Positions 8,383 to 16,578 of a stretch of 43,650 nt of DNA are shown here, piece after piece; the first letter of the stretch is position 1, and each line of letters begins with the position of its first letter. The position numbers and the translations under genes were made by a program. This stretch comes from Bacteroidota bacterium (GTDB taxonomy: Bacteria; Bacteroidota; Bacteroidia; Palsa-965): the NCBI GenBank assembly GCA_013298545.1, contig JAAFIA010000038.1, positions 1-43,650 of the forward strand. Direction: 5' to 3'. The notes under the pieces were generated by a model that saw nothing but the letters and a program-made list of their open reading frames with translations, was not told where the DNA came from and searched no databases.

Positions 8383-10152
8383 TTAATCGCGTATTAAGCG
8401 AATTGTTTCATTTGAAATGCCATCGTTTACTTGAATCAAATACACACCTTTCGGTTGTTGTGTCAAGTCCATCGAAATCATTTTATCTGTAACATTAAAT
8501 TCTTCAATAATCAAATTTCCGAGCATATCGTAAACACGAATGTTTTTGGCGTTATTGTTATTGAACGATAGGTTAAATACGCCCAAACTCGGATTAGGCG
8601 AAACGGTTAATTGTGTTGTCTGATTTGCAGCATCGTCATTTATCATTTGCAAACGAAACGGATCATTCATCATAATACCATCATCATCATTCAGAATGAC
8701 ACTGTATTCTTGCCAATCTGAACCATCTATATGTGTTGTGCGTGTAATGCGATAGATATGATCTGCAAAGAAATAACCTGCTGTAAAACTTGGATCACAG
8801 GTAAATGGTTCAACCAAACCGGAATATGAATTTTCTGGTTTGAAACTAGTAAACGACGTAGAACCATCTTCTGTATTCCAACATGCTGGATTGTCAATGG
8901 TATAAATTGGTTCAAATGTAATCGGGTCAAGTTCTTCCAATTTCCATAAGGTTTCAAAGCCGGGGATTGTTGTTTCTTCTGGATTATCAGGTGTTGCTGT
9001 AATCGAAAAACGATTGCTGTGATTATTGGAGCTTATACTGAAACTTCGCGCCTCGCACTTGTAAATACTCAACGTTTTAGATGCCGTAGAAATACCACAA
9101 CCAGCACCGTTTTTAGTGATTACAACTTTGTAGTTATCAAACGTTACGGGGATTGAAACGGGTACCGAAACCAAGGCATTCGCTGCAACAGATGTATTGG
9201 TATAAATTGGATTTACCAGATTGGGGAGTAAATAAATTCTCGCCGTATAAGTTGTTGAAGAACTTGTCGGATTCGATACTTTAAATTTTACAAAGGCCAA
9301 TCCATTGCATGTATAGCGTGTAGATTGTGATACATCCAATGCAGGATATTCTTGATCATAAAAATAGTCCAAGTGTGCATCGCATAAGAAGCCTGATGAA
9401 AAAGGAGACGAACTATTAACGCTATTTTTGGGAGCAGTGAAATAAATGTAGTTTGCACCATTTACCAAGAATTGTGCAGGAAGATTGGCAATGGTATAAT
9501 TCGGCATCCATGGCGACGGATAGTATGTTGGAGCATTACCGAGCATAGACATCGCCTGACTGCTATTGTGCGCGTACAAATTAGAACCTTGATACGGAAT
9601 TTGCCAAAGGCTTGTTGCTCCGGTACCTAAACTCGTCGTCATCGACGATAATTTTCCAACATAATGGCCATTGATATAAATATCATCCACAATCTCGTTG
9701 GCTGTCAAACGATCTACAACGAGGTTGAGTTTGGTGGGTTTCTGACAAGCCGGATAAGTAAGGTTGAATTTCATGCGATAAATATAATCGCCATTGTTTG
9801 CACTCTGGTGTGCTCGCATATCTCCCGGTGAAGCACCTGCATAAAGAATAGGATTGCTATTGATCAACGCTTGTGTAACGGGATGAGGCGTTAACCAACC
9901 TGCATTAGGAGTGATGTCGCTAAAGCTGTAATTGTACGTACTGTTATAGCCCGTTCCAATCTGAACATTTTGATAACCCGTATTGGGTTTTTTAACCATC
10001 CAACGTTGATCGTTGCTCGGCCAATAAATTCGATTTCCTGTTAATGTGTCTATACCTGTTGTGAGGTTTGTAGTTCCCCATTGTTGCCCAAAGGCACTCA
10101 AACTGCTCGCCGATACGAGCAATCCAATTGTTAATTTTTTTAAAGTTTTCAT
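8383..10152 (-). CDS. Secreted protein with type IX secretion type A C-terminal signal
   Basis: A 589-residue exported protein. The signal peptide MKTLKKLTIGLLVSASSLSA ends near FGQ at residue 23. The central part has no fold I recognise; it is rich in Asn, Tyr and Ser and contains a beta-rich region around residues 270-365 that could be an Ig-like or adhesion module. The last 75 residues are a type A sorting domain: LTVSPNPSLGVFNLSF, VYDMLGNLI, MDLTQQPKGVYLIQV and a final IRLIRD. The protein should therefore be secreted through the outer membrane by the type IX system and be surface-attached or released. No enzymatic motif is visible. It is monocistronic, ending at the shared terminator 8321-8364. 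Confidence 0.85.
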   Translation of the reverse strand: MKTLKKLTIGLLVSASSLSAFGQQWGTTNLTTGIDTLTGNRIYWPSNDQRWMVKKPNTGYQNVQIGTGYNSTYNYSFSDITPNAGWLTPHPVTQALINSNPILYAGASPGDMRAHQSANNGDYIYRMKFNLTYPACQKPTKLNLVVDRLTANEIVDDIYINGHYVGKLSSMTTSLGTGATSLWQIPYQGSNLYAHNSSQAMSMLGNAPTYYPSPWMPNYTIANLPAQFLVNGANYIYFTAPKNSVNSSSPFSSGFLCDAHLDYFYDQEYPALDVSQSTRYTCNGLAFVKFKVSNPTSSSTTYTARIYLLPNLVNPIYTNTSVAANALVSVPVSIPVTFDNYKVVITKNGAGCGISTASKTLSIYKCEARSFSISSNNHSNRFSITATPDNPEETTIPGFETLWKLEELDPITFEPIYTIDNPACWNTEDGSTSFTSFKPENSYSGLVEPFTCDPSFTAGYFFADHIYRITRTTHIDGSDWQEYSVILNDDDGIMMNDPFRLQMINDDAANQTTQLTVSPNPSLGVFNLSFNNNNAKNIRVYDMLGNLIIEEFNVTDKMISMDLTQQPKGVYLIQVNDGISNETIRLIRD

Positions 10153-10304
10153 GTTTTTTAATATTTAAAGATGAGGCTTATACTACACGTCTTTTTAAAA
10201 TGGAGTGTAGGGTTTATTAAGAATAAAAGTAACTGGCGCTTTATTATTTTTTTTTCTCATTATCCCAAATCACGTATTCAGTTCCCCAAGTCATATTATT
10301 AACA

Positions 10305-10376
10305 TCCCTGATGAGCGATGGCTCAAAACAAATTGTATCAAAACTGCTGAAAGACGATTTTTTAAAGCGATTAACG
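10305..10376 (+). pseudogene. Fragment of a second LytTR response regulator gene (C-terminal end)
   Basis: Bases 10311-10373 match 8214-8276 of the intact LytTR gene at 56 of 63 positions without a gap, by direct reading. The encoded residues correspond to MSDGSKQIVSK-LLKDDFLKRL versus MSDGSKPIVSK-VMKDDFLKRL. Most changes are silent or conservative, so the piece probably comes from a paralogue that was once under selection rather than from a recent copy of the neighbour. Upstream of about 10305 the similarity stops, and downstream the frame continues into unrelated sequence to a TAA near 10424. It sits in the 427-base gap between two type IX cargo genes, which otherwise shows no gene I can support. 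Confidence 0.7.
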
Positions 10377-10579
10377 TATTTTAGTTTCTGCATACTCCTT
10401 TATCTACAAGCCCTTTGTCGTATATAAAGGAATTAGGGAAATTTGAAACGTACAATCGGAAAGCAGATCATGCGTTTGGGAAAGTTGAATCGTCATGAAG
10501 AACAATTCATAATATTTTTGATTTCAATTGGTTTACGAATCAATTTGAAAATGAAGATTCACTTTTAAAAAACTACGCT

Positions 10580-11608
10580 ATGAAAAAAGTCGCACTCTAT
10601 TTTTTAGTTGCTTTATCTGCCATGGCAGAACGTGCAACAGCACAAACAGGAACATTGACCGGAACGGGTATGTCCATTTGTAATCAATACAGTTTTACAA
10701 TTTGCCCCGTCGATACCATTACACCATTCGATTACGGTGCTCAAAATTATGCTTGCACTGGAGCACAACATGCAGACGTTTCATTTACAACATTAGGTCC
10801 GGTGTGGCGTGTCGAAATATACAGTTGGTCTTTTGTTCCTACTGGCGTTGGAGCAACCCTTACGGGTATTGATCCGTCAAACAATACGATTTCCTTTTCA
10901 TTGCTGGCAAATGATGTGCTTCAACCGATTAATTACACCAATATCCTTGGTGTAGATTATGTGGAGTTTGCAATCAACAACAACCTGACTGGCGTTTTTT
11001 TGAACCGCAATAATTTTCAGCTTATGTTAAATGCTATTGCGCCAATAAATGCATCATTTACCGTTAACACAACAAATGGTGGTTTACAAGCAAGTAGCAA
11101 TGTGGTTGGTAATCATACTTGGATGGTTTACAGCACACCCAACGGAAATGCAGGGCCTTATACCTTTATTGGTACCTACAATACAGCCTCAATAAGCGTC
11201 AATACGGGTGGCCCCTGTTATTATGTAAAGCATCAGATAACCGATAGTTTGTGTGGTTCTGGTTGTGCGGCACAAAGTGTTTGTGGCTTAGATTGTGATG
11301 TTGTTACCGATACAATTCTAGGAAGTGCCGAAAATTTCGCCGAACAAGCACAAATGGGCTTGAACATCTTTCCAAATCCGACCAATAATGAGGTGTTTTT
11401 CGCAGTTGAAACAGCCAATGATGTTGCATTTACCATTTCGATCTACGACATCACTGGAAAAGAAATCGACGTCTTAACCGGTTTGAAAACAAGCAATAAA
11501 AAAGCTACTGTAAGTTGGAATACGGCTTCACTGAGCAAAGGCACTTACCTCGTGAAAATTGTTACAGCAGATATGCAAACGATCAATCAAAAACTAATTG
11601 TTGAATAA
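10580..11608 (+). CDS. Secreted protein with type IX secretion type A C-terminal signal
   Basis: A 342-residue exported protein with signal peptide MKKVALYFLVALSAMAERATAQ (cleavage about residue 22). The middle is beta-rich with scattered cysteines, including a Cys-rich stretch SLCGSGCAAQSVCGLDCD near residues 222-239 likely to form disulfides. The final 80 residues are a type A sorting module: MGLNIFPNPTNNEVFF, ISIYDITGKEID, TASLSKGTYLVKIV and a terminal QKLIVE. No catalytic motif is recognised. The protein is monocistronic, ending at a strong terminator. The start ATG follows an AT-rich leader and is supported by the signal peptide. Confidence 0.87.
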   Translation: MKKVALYFLVALSAMAERATAQTGTLTGTGMSICNQYSFTICPVDTITPFDYGAQNYACTGAQHADVSFTTLGPVWRVEIYSWSFVPTGVGATLTGIDPSNNTISFSLLANDVLQPINYTNILGVDYVEFAINNNLTGVFLNRNNFQLMLNAIAPINASFTVNTTNGGLQASSNVVGNHTWMVYSTPNGNAGPYTFIGTYNTASISVNTGGPCYYVKHQITDSLCGSGCAAQSVCGLDCDVVTDTILGSAENFAEQAQMGLNIFPNPTNNEVFFAVETANDVAFTISIYDITGKEIDVLTGLKTSNKKATVSWNTASLSKGTYLVKIVTADMQTINQKLIVE

Positions 11609-11622
11609 CCCCTAATTTATCT

Positions 11623-11660
11623 AAAACGAGGGTTGTGCAAATTTGCTCAACCCTCGTTTT
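11623..11660 (+). terminator. Rho-independent terminator after the type IX cargo gene
   Basis: AAAACGAGGGTTG pairs perfectly with CAACCCTCGTTTT over a 12-base loop and is followed by a T-rich tail. It starts 14 bases after the stop at 11608. Confidence 0.9.
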
Positions 11661-11670
11661 TCTTTTTGAT

Positions 11671-11805
11671 GTAGAAGCTGTTTAAAATTTATTTTTGAGA
11701 ATCGTTATGTGTCTTTCTGTGCCAGACGAGGCGCGTTTTGCAGGCCATAGTAGAACGACTACGGTCAAAAAACGCAACGAAGGATGAAATTTAAACAGCT
11801 TCGTA
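11671..11805. repeat. MITE-like inverted-repeat element
   Basis: The ends GAAGCTGTTTAAAATTTAT (11674-11692) and ATGAAATTTAAACAGCTTC (11784-11802) are imperfect inverted repeats, flanked on both sides by GTA (11671-11673 and 11803-11805), a possible 3-base target duplication. Inside, GCGTTTTGCAGGCCATAGT pairs imperfectly with ACTACGGTCAAAAAACGC, so the whole 130 bases can fold into one long nested hairpin. It has no coding capacity. It sits 38 bases upstream of nth. A diverged solo end is found at 25262-25280. This resembles a non-autonomous mobile or REP-type element; the mobilising enzyme is not in the window. Confidence 0.6.
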
Positions 11806-11843
11806 TATATGTGTAACTCAAAAATGCCGCGTATTTTTAAACC

Positions 11844-12521
11844 ATGAATAAAAAGGAACGTTTTGAGAAAATTATAGCTTGGTTTGAAACAAACATGCCT
11901 GTTGCCGAAACCGAATTGCAATACGGCAATCCCTACGAATTGTTGGTGGCTGTGATTCTCTCGGCACAGTGCACCGATAAGCGTGTGAATTTAGTAACAC
12001 CAGCCTTGTTTAAACGTTTCCCAGAGCCAGAATCATTGGCGGCTGCTTCTGTTGACGAAGTTTTTTCGTTGATCCGCAGCGTGAGTTATCCCAACAACAA
12101 AGCCAAACATTTGATTGGCATGGCCACCATGCTTTTGAACGATTTTCAAGGCATTGTTCCCGATACGGTTGAACAATTGGTGAAATTGCCCGGCGTAGGT
12201 CGCAAAACGGCCAACGTCATTGTCTCTGTCGTGTATGAAAAACCAGCAATGGCCGTCGATACGCATGTGTTTCGCGTTTCGGCGCGTTTAGGGTTGACTG
12301 TGCGTTCGAAAACCCCTTTGGACACCGAAAAACAATTGGTGAAATTTATTCCCGAAAATCGGCTGGCCATTGCGCATCATTGGATTATTCTGCACGGGCG
12401 TTATATCTGTGTGGCGCGTACGCCTAAATGTGAGGCGTGTGGACTTCGCCCATACTGTGCATATTTTGAAAAACTAGAAAAGAAAAAAACGCGTCCGGCA
12501 AAATCAATTAAGAAAGCCTAG
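11844..12521 (+). CDS. nth: Endonuclease III (DNA glycosylase/AP lyase)
   Basis: Nth removes oxidised pyrimidines from DNA and cleaves the abasic site by beta-elimination in base-excision repair. The 225-residue protein has the helix-hairpin-helix LVKLPGVGRKTANVI (about 112-126) with catalytic Lys121, the catalytic Asp139 in MAVDTHVFRV, and the four iron-sulfur cysteines Cys189, Cys196, Cys199 and Cys205 in the C-x6-C-x2-C-x5-C pattern. A short Lys-rich tail (about 210-225) extends beyond the cluster. The preceding bases hold the MITE-like element, so its promoter may lie within or just after that repeat. Together with the photolyase operon downstream this makes a local concentration of DNA-repair genes. 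Confidence 0.97.
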   Translation: MNKKERFEKIIAWFETNMPVAETELQYGNPYELLVAVILSAQCTDKRVNLVTPALFKRFPEPESLAAASVDEVFSLIRSVSYPNNKAKHLIGMATMLLNDFQGIVPDTVEQLVKLPGVGRKTANVIVSVVYEKPAMAVDTHVFRVSARLGLTVRSKTPLDTEKQLVKFIPENRLAIAHHWIILHGRYICVARTPKCEACGLRPYCAYFEKLEKKKTRPAKSIKKA

Positions 12522-12583
12522 TTGATAAGTCTTTTGACGATTATTTTTAAGGCCGTTTGTTTGGTCTAATTTTCGGACATCAA

Positions 12584-12985
12584 ATGATGATAGAAAAATC
12601 TAGACGCGACCAACGCATTTCGGGCATGCGCGAAATGGTTGTTTTCAATGCCGAATTGGCTCAATGCGAGGAACGCTTTCAGGGCGAAGTTTTACGCCCC
12701 GTGCTCAAATTGCAAAACGATCTAATCATCAGCCTTGTCAAGCATTACCTCAAACGCAAAGGCGATAAATTTCATCACTTACCCGAAAATGATTGGCGCG
12801 AGCAAGTCAGCGATGCCCTTAAAAACGATCACGTTTTTCGCACACAACTTACGGGTTTAGTGATTGGTTTGTTTACGGTTGCCGAAATGGAAGAATTTTT
12901 AGAAAATCAAGAAGCATATAAACGCCGTTTGCAAAGTTTGTTGATTGAACGTGTGGTTTCGCAACGACCGAAAATAGAGGGCTAG
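12584..12985 (+). CDS. Small conserved-looking protein of unknown function
   Basis: A 133-residue protein, mostly predicted alpha-helical from its Glu/Arg/Leu pattern, with no signal peptide, no membrane segment and a single cysteine. I do not recognise the family. The start is ambiguous: ATG at 12584 or 12587 follows an AT-rich stretch, while an in-frame TTG at 12557 would add nine residues and is less likely. It lies 62 bases after nth on the same strand and may be co-transcribed. Its stop TAG (12983-12985) overlaps the stop of the convergent photolyase gene in the palindrome CTAG. The C-terminal segment TVAEMEEFLENQEAYKRRLQ looks like an amphipathic helix or short coiled coil. Confidence 0.7.
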   Translation: MMIEKSRRDQRISGMREMVVFNAELAQCEERFQGEVLRPVLKLQNDLIISLVKHYLKRKGDKFHHLPENDWREQVSDALKNDHVFRTQLTGLVIGLFTVAEMEEFLENQEAYKRRLQSLLIERVVSQRPKIEG

Positions 12986-14526
12986 AGCGTATTGATCGTG
13001 TTTAAGTAATGCGTTGCCTGTTTGATTAAGGCTTGCTGTTCTTCGTGTGGAAATTTATCCCAAGTAACATACGCCATACCAATGCGCGGATTTTTTTCGA
13101 GCAGCTTTCGGTTCTGCTGATAAAAATTCCAATATAAACTATTGAACGGACAAGCGCGCTCGCCATGTTTTTTCTTCCGATCGTAAAAGCACGTTTTGCA
13201 ATAATTGCTCATCTTATCGATGTAGTTTGAGGACCCTGCATACGGTTTTGTGCCTACAATACCACCATCGGCAAATTGGCTCATCCCTCGCGTGTTGGGC
13301 ATTTCTACCCATTCAAGGGCATCGATATAAATGCCCAAGTACCACGCATCAACCTCATTGGGATCAATTCCAGCCAGTAGCGCAAATGCACCCGTTACCA
13401 TGAGCCGTTGAATGTGGTGTGCGTACGCTTCGTTGAGCGATTGACCAATAGCCTGTTTCAAACAATTCATCTGCGTTTCGCCATTCCAAAACCAACTTGG
13501 GAGCGAACGTTTGGCATTGAAAAAATTGAGCAGGGCATATTCCGGCATCTCAGCCCAATAAATTCCGCGTACATACTCGCGCCAGCCCGCAATCTGCCGC
13601 ACAAATCCTTCGACTTGTGCAATCGAAATATACTCTTGATTTTTTTGCCAAGCCGCAATGGCCGCTTCGCACACCTCTGCTGGCGAAATGAGTTTGATGT
13701 TTAACGCAAACGAAAGACGCGAATGAAATAAGAACGGCTCTTGCACACTCATCATATCTTGATATTGCCCAAAATACGGCAATAAAAATTCGCAGAAATG
13801 CGCCACAAGCCGCAACGCATCTGCGCGCGTTGTGGGCCAATTTAAATGTGTGCCATTTTGTTTACCAATGGTCTGAATACCCTGCTGTGCAATCAGTTCA
13901 AGCAGATCGCCAATCGGGTAGCTGGTGTCTGGAATTGGAGGCGGATGCACATTGGCTTTGAAACCACTTCTATTTTCAGCATCATAATTCCAACGACCCG
14001 TCAGGGGTTCATTCCCTTGCATCAAATAGCCTGTTTGCCTTCGTATCATCCGATAAAACGATTCCATCAAATACGTTTTCTTTCCCTCAAAATGATTTTT
14101 CAATGTACTGCGCGTAGTCAAAAAATGCTCGCTCTCTACAACACTTACCGGAATGTTTAAGACCGTTTCCAATTCTTGCAATTCACGATCCAACCGATAT
14201 TCGTCTGGATATTGGTATGCAATGGATTTTGCTTGGTACTGTTGTTTTAATTGCTCCAGGTTGGCCGTAAAATTTTGCTTGTTTTCAACGGCATCGAGTT
14301 TGATGTAGTGAACGCGATGCCCCTTGTTTTCGAGCCATGAAGCAAATTGCCGCATGGCCGAAAAAAACGCTAGAATTTTTTGAATATGATGCACCACATA
14401 ATCCGTTTCCGAACGGATTTCCATGAGTACATAAACTACATGGTCTTCTTTTTTAGAAAACCAAGAATGCTTGGCGTTGAGCTGATCGCCAAGAATCAAG
14501 CGCAATTGAATCGGAGTGGTACTCAT
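12982..14526 (-). CDS. Iron-sulfur bacterial cryptochrome / (6-4) photolyase (PhrB type)
   Basis: This 514-residue protein belongs to the deoxyribodipyrimidine-photolyase-related family, whose characterised member PhrB repairs (6-4) photoproducts with FAD, a 6,7-dimethyl-8-ribityllumazine antenna and a 4Fe-4S cluster. The N-terminus RLILGDQLNAKHSWF is diagnostic. The cluster ligands are visible as Cys355, Cys443, Cys446 and Cys459; their spacing (88, 3 and 13) equals that reported for Agrobacterium PhrB (350, 438, 441, 454). The motif HHIQRLMVTGAFALLAG (about 370-386) holds the conserved His-x-x-x-Arg-Leu-Met of the FAD/lesion pocket. It is the last gene of the photolyase operon, and its ATG overlaps the SRPBCC stop by 4 bases, which implies translational coupling. 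Confidence 0.95.
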   Translation of the reverse strand: MSTTPIQLRLILGDQLNAKHSWFSKKEDHVVYVLMEIRSETDYVVHHIQKILAFFSAMRQFASWLENKGHRVHYIKLDAVENKQNFTANLEQLKQQYQAKSIAYQYPDEYRLDRELQELETVLNIPVSVVESEHFLTTRSTLKNHFEGKKTYLMESFYRMIRRQTGYLMQGNEPLTGRWNYDAENRSGFKANVHPPPIPDTSYPIGDLLELIAQQGIQTIGKQNGTHLNWPTTRADALRLVAHFCEFLLPYFGQYQDMMSVQEPFLFHSRLSFALNIKLISPAEVCEAAIAAWQKNQEYISIAQVEGFVRQIAGWREYVRGIYWAEMPEYALLNFFNAKRSLPSWFWNGETQMNCLKQAIGQSLNEAYAHHIQRLMVTGAFALLAGIDPNEVDAWYLGIYIDALEWVEMPNTRGMSQFADGGIVGTKPYAGSSNYIDKMSNYCKTCFYDRKKKHGERACPFNSLYWNFYQQNRKLLEKNPRIGMAYVTWDKFPHEEQQALIKQATHYLNTINTL

Positions 14527-14990
14527 TTCATGTTGCCGAAAATTTCTTTCAAAACATGAAAGCGATAATCAAAAATACCTTCCAATTTTTTGCGCACAAA
14601 AATGGCATGCGCAAGTGTTCCCAAAAAGCCAAGCGGCAATTTGTAATGAATCAAATCGCGCATCTCAATTCCACCCGGAATCGATTTGATGTAATGTTTA
14701 TGATGCCAAAACGCATAAGGCCCAAATCGTTGTTCATCAATAAAAAAATCGGGCTTTACGGCTTGCCGAATTTCGGTCATCCAAAACATGGGAATGTTTA
14801 AGACTGGGCGCACCGTGTAGGTAATAATTTGTCCGGCATGAACAGGCTCGTCGGCATTTCCCGAAGTGATTTTAAAATCCATATCGGGTGGCGTAATGCG
14901 GTTGAGATTTTTGGGCGATGAAAAAAAAGCCCATGCTTCTTCTGCTGTAATGGGTAGTTTCTGAAAACGTTCGATGGTGTAAACAGGCAT
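14523..14990 (-). CDS. SRPBCC (START-like) ligand-binding family protein
   Basis: A 155-residue cytoplasmic protein with the pattern of the SRPBCC helix-grip fold: an N-terminal YTIERFQKLPITAEEAWAFF helix entry, PKNLNRITPPDMDFKI, central beta strands, and a long C-terminal helix (about 125-155). Such proteins bind small hydrophobic ligands in a deep cavity. Its position between cryptochrome DASH (3-base gap) and the (6-4) photolyase (4-base overlap) suggests it serves that system, for example in chromophore or cofactor handling; this is inference. No catalytic residues can be assigned. Confidence 0.85.
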   Translation of the reverse strand: MPVYTIERFQKLPITAEEAWAFFSSPKNLNRITPPDMDFKITSGNADEPVHAGQIITYTVRPVLNIPMFWMTEIRQAVKPDFFIDEQRFGPYAFWHHKHYIKSIPGGIEMRDLIHYKLPLGFLGTLAHAIFVRKKLEGIFDYRFHVLKEIFGNMK

Positions 14991-14993
14991 AAT

Positions 14994-16430
14994 TTAGTGT
15001 GTTGTAGCGATGAATGAGCAAACAGGTCTTGGATAATCTGTTCCGAGTGTAAGCCCCAATTGGTGAATTGTAGTTTCTGAGTATTCAAAAAAGCGATGCA
15101 AGTATCGTGGTGGAATTTCGTGCAATTCTGGACACCAGTATTTCATAAACTCGCCATGCGTATCGTAGCGTTCGCTTTGGGCGGCTGTATTGAAAAAACG
15201 GTCTTTGCGTGGGTCGTTGCCCACACCTGCAATGTAACACCAATTTCCCCAATTGCTGCAAGGATCATAATCGATTAACTGCGATTCAAACCACGCTGCT
15301 CCAATGCGCCAATCTTGTTGTAGCACATGCACAAAGAAACTGGCTACGTTTTGACGGCCACGGTTAGACATAAATCCTGTATGTCGCAATTCGCGCATGT
15401 TGGCATCAATAAACGGAAATCCGGTTTGCCCTTCGCACCACGATTTTTCGAGCAATTTATTTTCGATGAGTTGAGGTGCAATATTTTTAATTCCGCCCAG
15501 TTTAAAAAATTGTGCGCCATATTTGAGTGTCGCAAAACGAAAATAATCGCGCCAAAGCAATTCGAAGATTAACCAATAGGTAGATTTATTTTTCAGTCGT
15601 GTAGCTTCAAAACGTTTTACTTCTGAAAAAATAAAGCGCGGCGAAATACATCCAAGTGCAAGCCAAGGCGAGAGTTTGGACGAGTAATCTTCGCCAAGCA
15701 TGCCGTTTCTAGTTTCTTCGTATGTTGCAATCCATTCTTTTTGCCAGATGTATTGGTTGAGGTGATCGATTGCTGCTTGTTCGCCACCGACAAATTTTTT
15801 AGCGGCGCGTTGGTCTGTTTGAATTTCAGGATAGGGTGGAAATTGATTTTCAGCGATTGCTTGTTGTGCGTTGGCGGGTAGGGTGGGTAAGTGCGTGGGG
15901 GCGGGGAGGGGTGGCGTATGGTTCCAGTTGCGTTCTACTTGCACCCGAAATTTTGTAAACACATCAGGTAGTTGTGGAATGCTGAAAGGCAAATCTTTTT
16001 TAGCACAAAGCGTCGATTGCCACCAGGAGTCGAACAAAATTCCATGATGAATCAAGGCTTCTTGTAGTTGCTGTTCAATGGTTCGTTCTTCGGGTGCAGC
16101 TTCTTCTGAAAAGTGAATGTGTTTGACGTTTAATTGTTTTGCTAGTTCGGGTAAAACATGTTCTGGAAAACCAATGCGAACGAGCAAATCGCTTCCGATG
16201 TGTTGCAGATTACGTTGCAAATCGCGCACCGACTCGATCAGGAATTTTAAACGAAATGCACCCATTTTGGGAAAACCAAACGACTGTGCTTGAAAAAAGC
16301 GCGGATCAAAAATATAGATTGGAATAACGTGTTCAAATTTTCGGTTGGCCTCGCACAAGGCTTCCTGATCGTGTAAACGCAAATCGTTGCGAAACCAGAC
16401 TAAAACAGATTCTTTACGCATACTGTTCAA
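14994..16430 (-). CDS. cry: Cryptochrome DASH / photolyase-family flavoprotein
   Basis: A 478-residue photolyase/cryptochrome homologue of the DASH class, which binds FAD plus methenyltetrahydrofolate and repairs cyclobutane dimers mainly in single-stranded DNA. The N-terminal antenna domain starts VLVWFRNDLRLHDQEAL. The FAD domain shows EDYSSKLSPWLALGCISPR, the DASH-typical NRGRQNVASFFV (about 377-388), DWRIGAAWFESQLIDYDP and NWGNWCYIAGVGNDPR. Translation may begin at 16430 or at the second Met (16421), the latter placing the conserved strand in the usual position. It lies 10 bases after the DUF2256 stop and 3 bases before the SRPBCC start, firmly within the operon. The folate antenna makes the upstream folE functionally meaningful. 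Confidence 0.95.
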   Translation of the reverse strand: MNSMRKESVLVWFRNDLRLHDQEALCEANRKFEHVIPIYIFDPRFFQAQSFGFPKMGAFRLKFLIESVRDLQRNLQHIGSDLLVRIGFPEHVLPELAKQLNVKHIHFSEEAAPEERTIEQQLQEALIHHGILFDSWWQSTLCAKKDLPFSIPQLPDVFTKFRVQVERNWNHTPPLPAPTHLPTLPANAQQAIAENQFPPYPEIQTDQRAAKKFVGGEQAAIDHLNQYIWQKEWIATYEETRNGMLGEDYSSKLSPWLALGCISPRFIFSEVKRFEATRLKNKSTYWLIFELLWRDYFRFATLKYGAQFFKLGGIKNIAPQLIENKLLEKSWCEGQTGFPFIDANMRELRHTGFMSNRGRQNVASFFVHVLQQDWRIGAAWFESQLIDYDPCSNWGNWCYIAGVGNDPRKDRFFNTAAQSERYDTHGEFMKYWCPELHEIPPRYLHRFFEYSETTIHQLGLTLGTDYPRPVCSFIATTH

Positions 16431-16440
16431 CCGCTATTAC

Positions 16441-16578
16441 TCATTTTGAACGGCGACACCGTTCGCTACAATATTTTACATCCTCCCAAACGCGTTCCCA
16501 TTTTTTGCGCCAACTGAATGGTTTAAGACAAACGACGCATGTTTTCTGGGGCAAAAATGGCTTTTGATGTTTACTCAT
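16441..16578 (-). CDS. DUF2256 family protein, small CxxC zinc-ribbon-like
   Basis: A 45-residue gene, easy to miss because of its size. The protein begins [17 protein letters not shown] and contains the conserved core [17 protein letters not shown] followed by SERCRRSK. Two Cys pairs (Cys14-x2-Cys17 and Cys37-x3-Cys41) could bind a metal ion. This matches the DUF2256 pattern as I remember it (K-x-C-x-x-C-x-x-P-F-x-W-R-K-K-W), a family often found next to cryptochrome/photolyase genes and of unknown role. Its ATG overlaps the TGA of the SDR gene in ATGA (16575-16578), strong support that it is translated. The stop lies 10 bases upstream of the cryptochrome start. Confidence 0.9.
   Translation of the reverse strand: MSKHQKPFLPQKTCVVCLKPFSWRKKWERVWEDVKYCSERCRRSK

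Noticed and set aside
10470-10568. 32-codon frame upstream of the type IX cargo gene at 10580
   Set aside because: No start context, no recognised motif and unsupported by neighbours.
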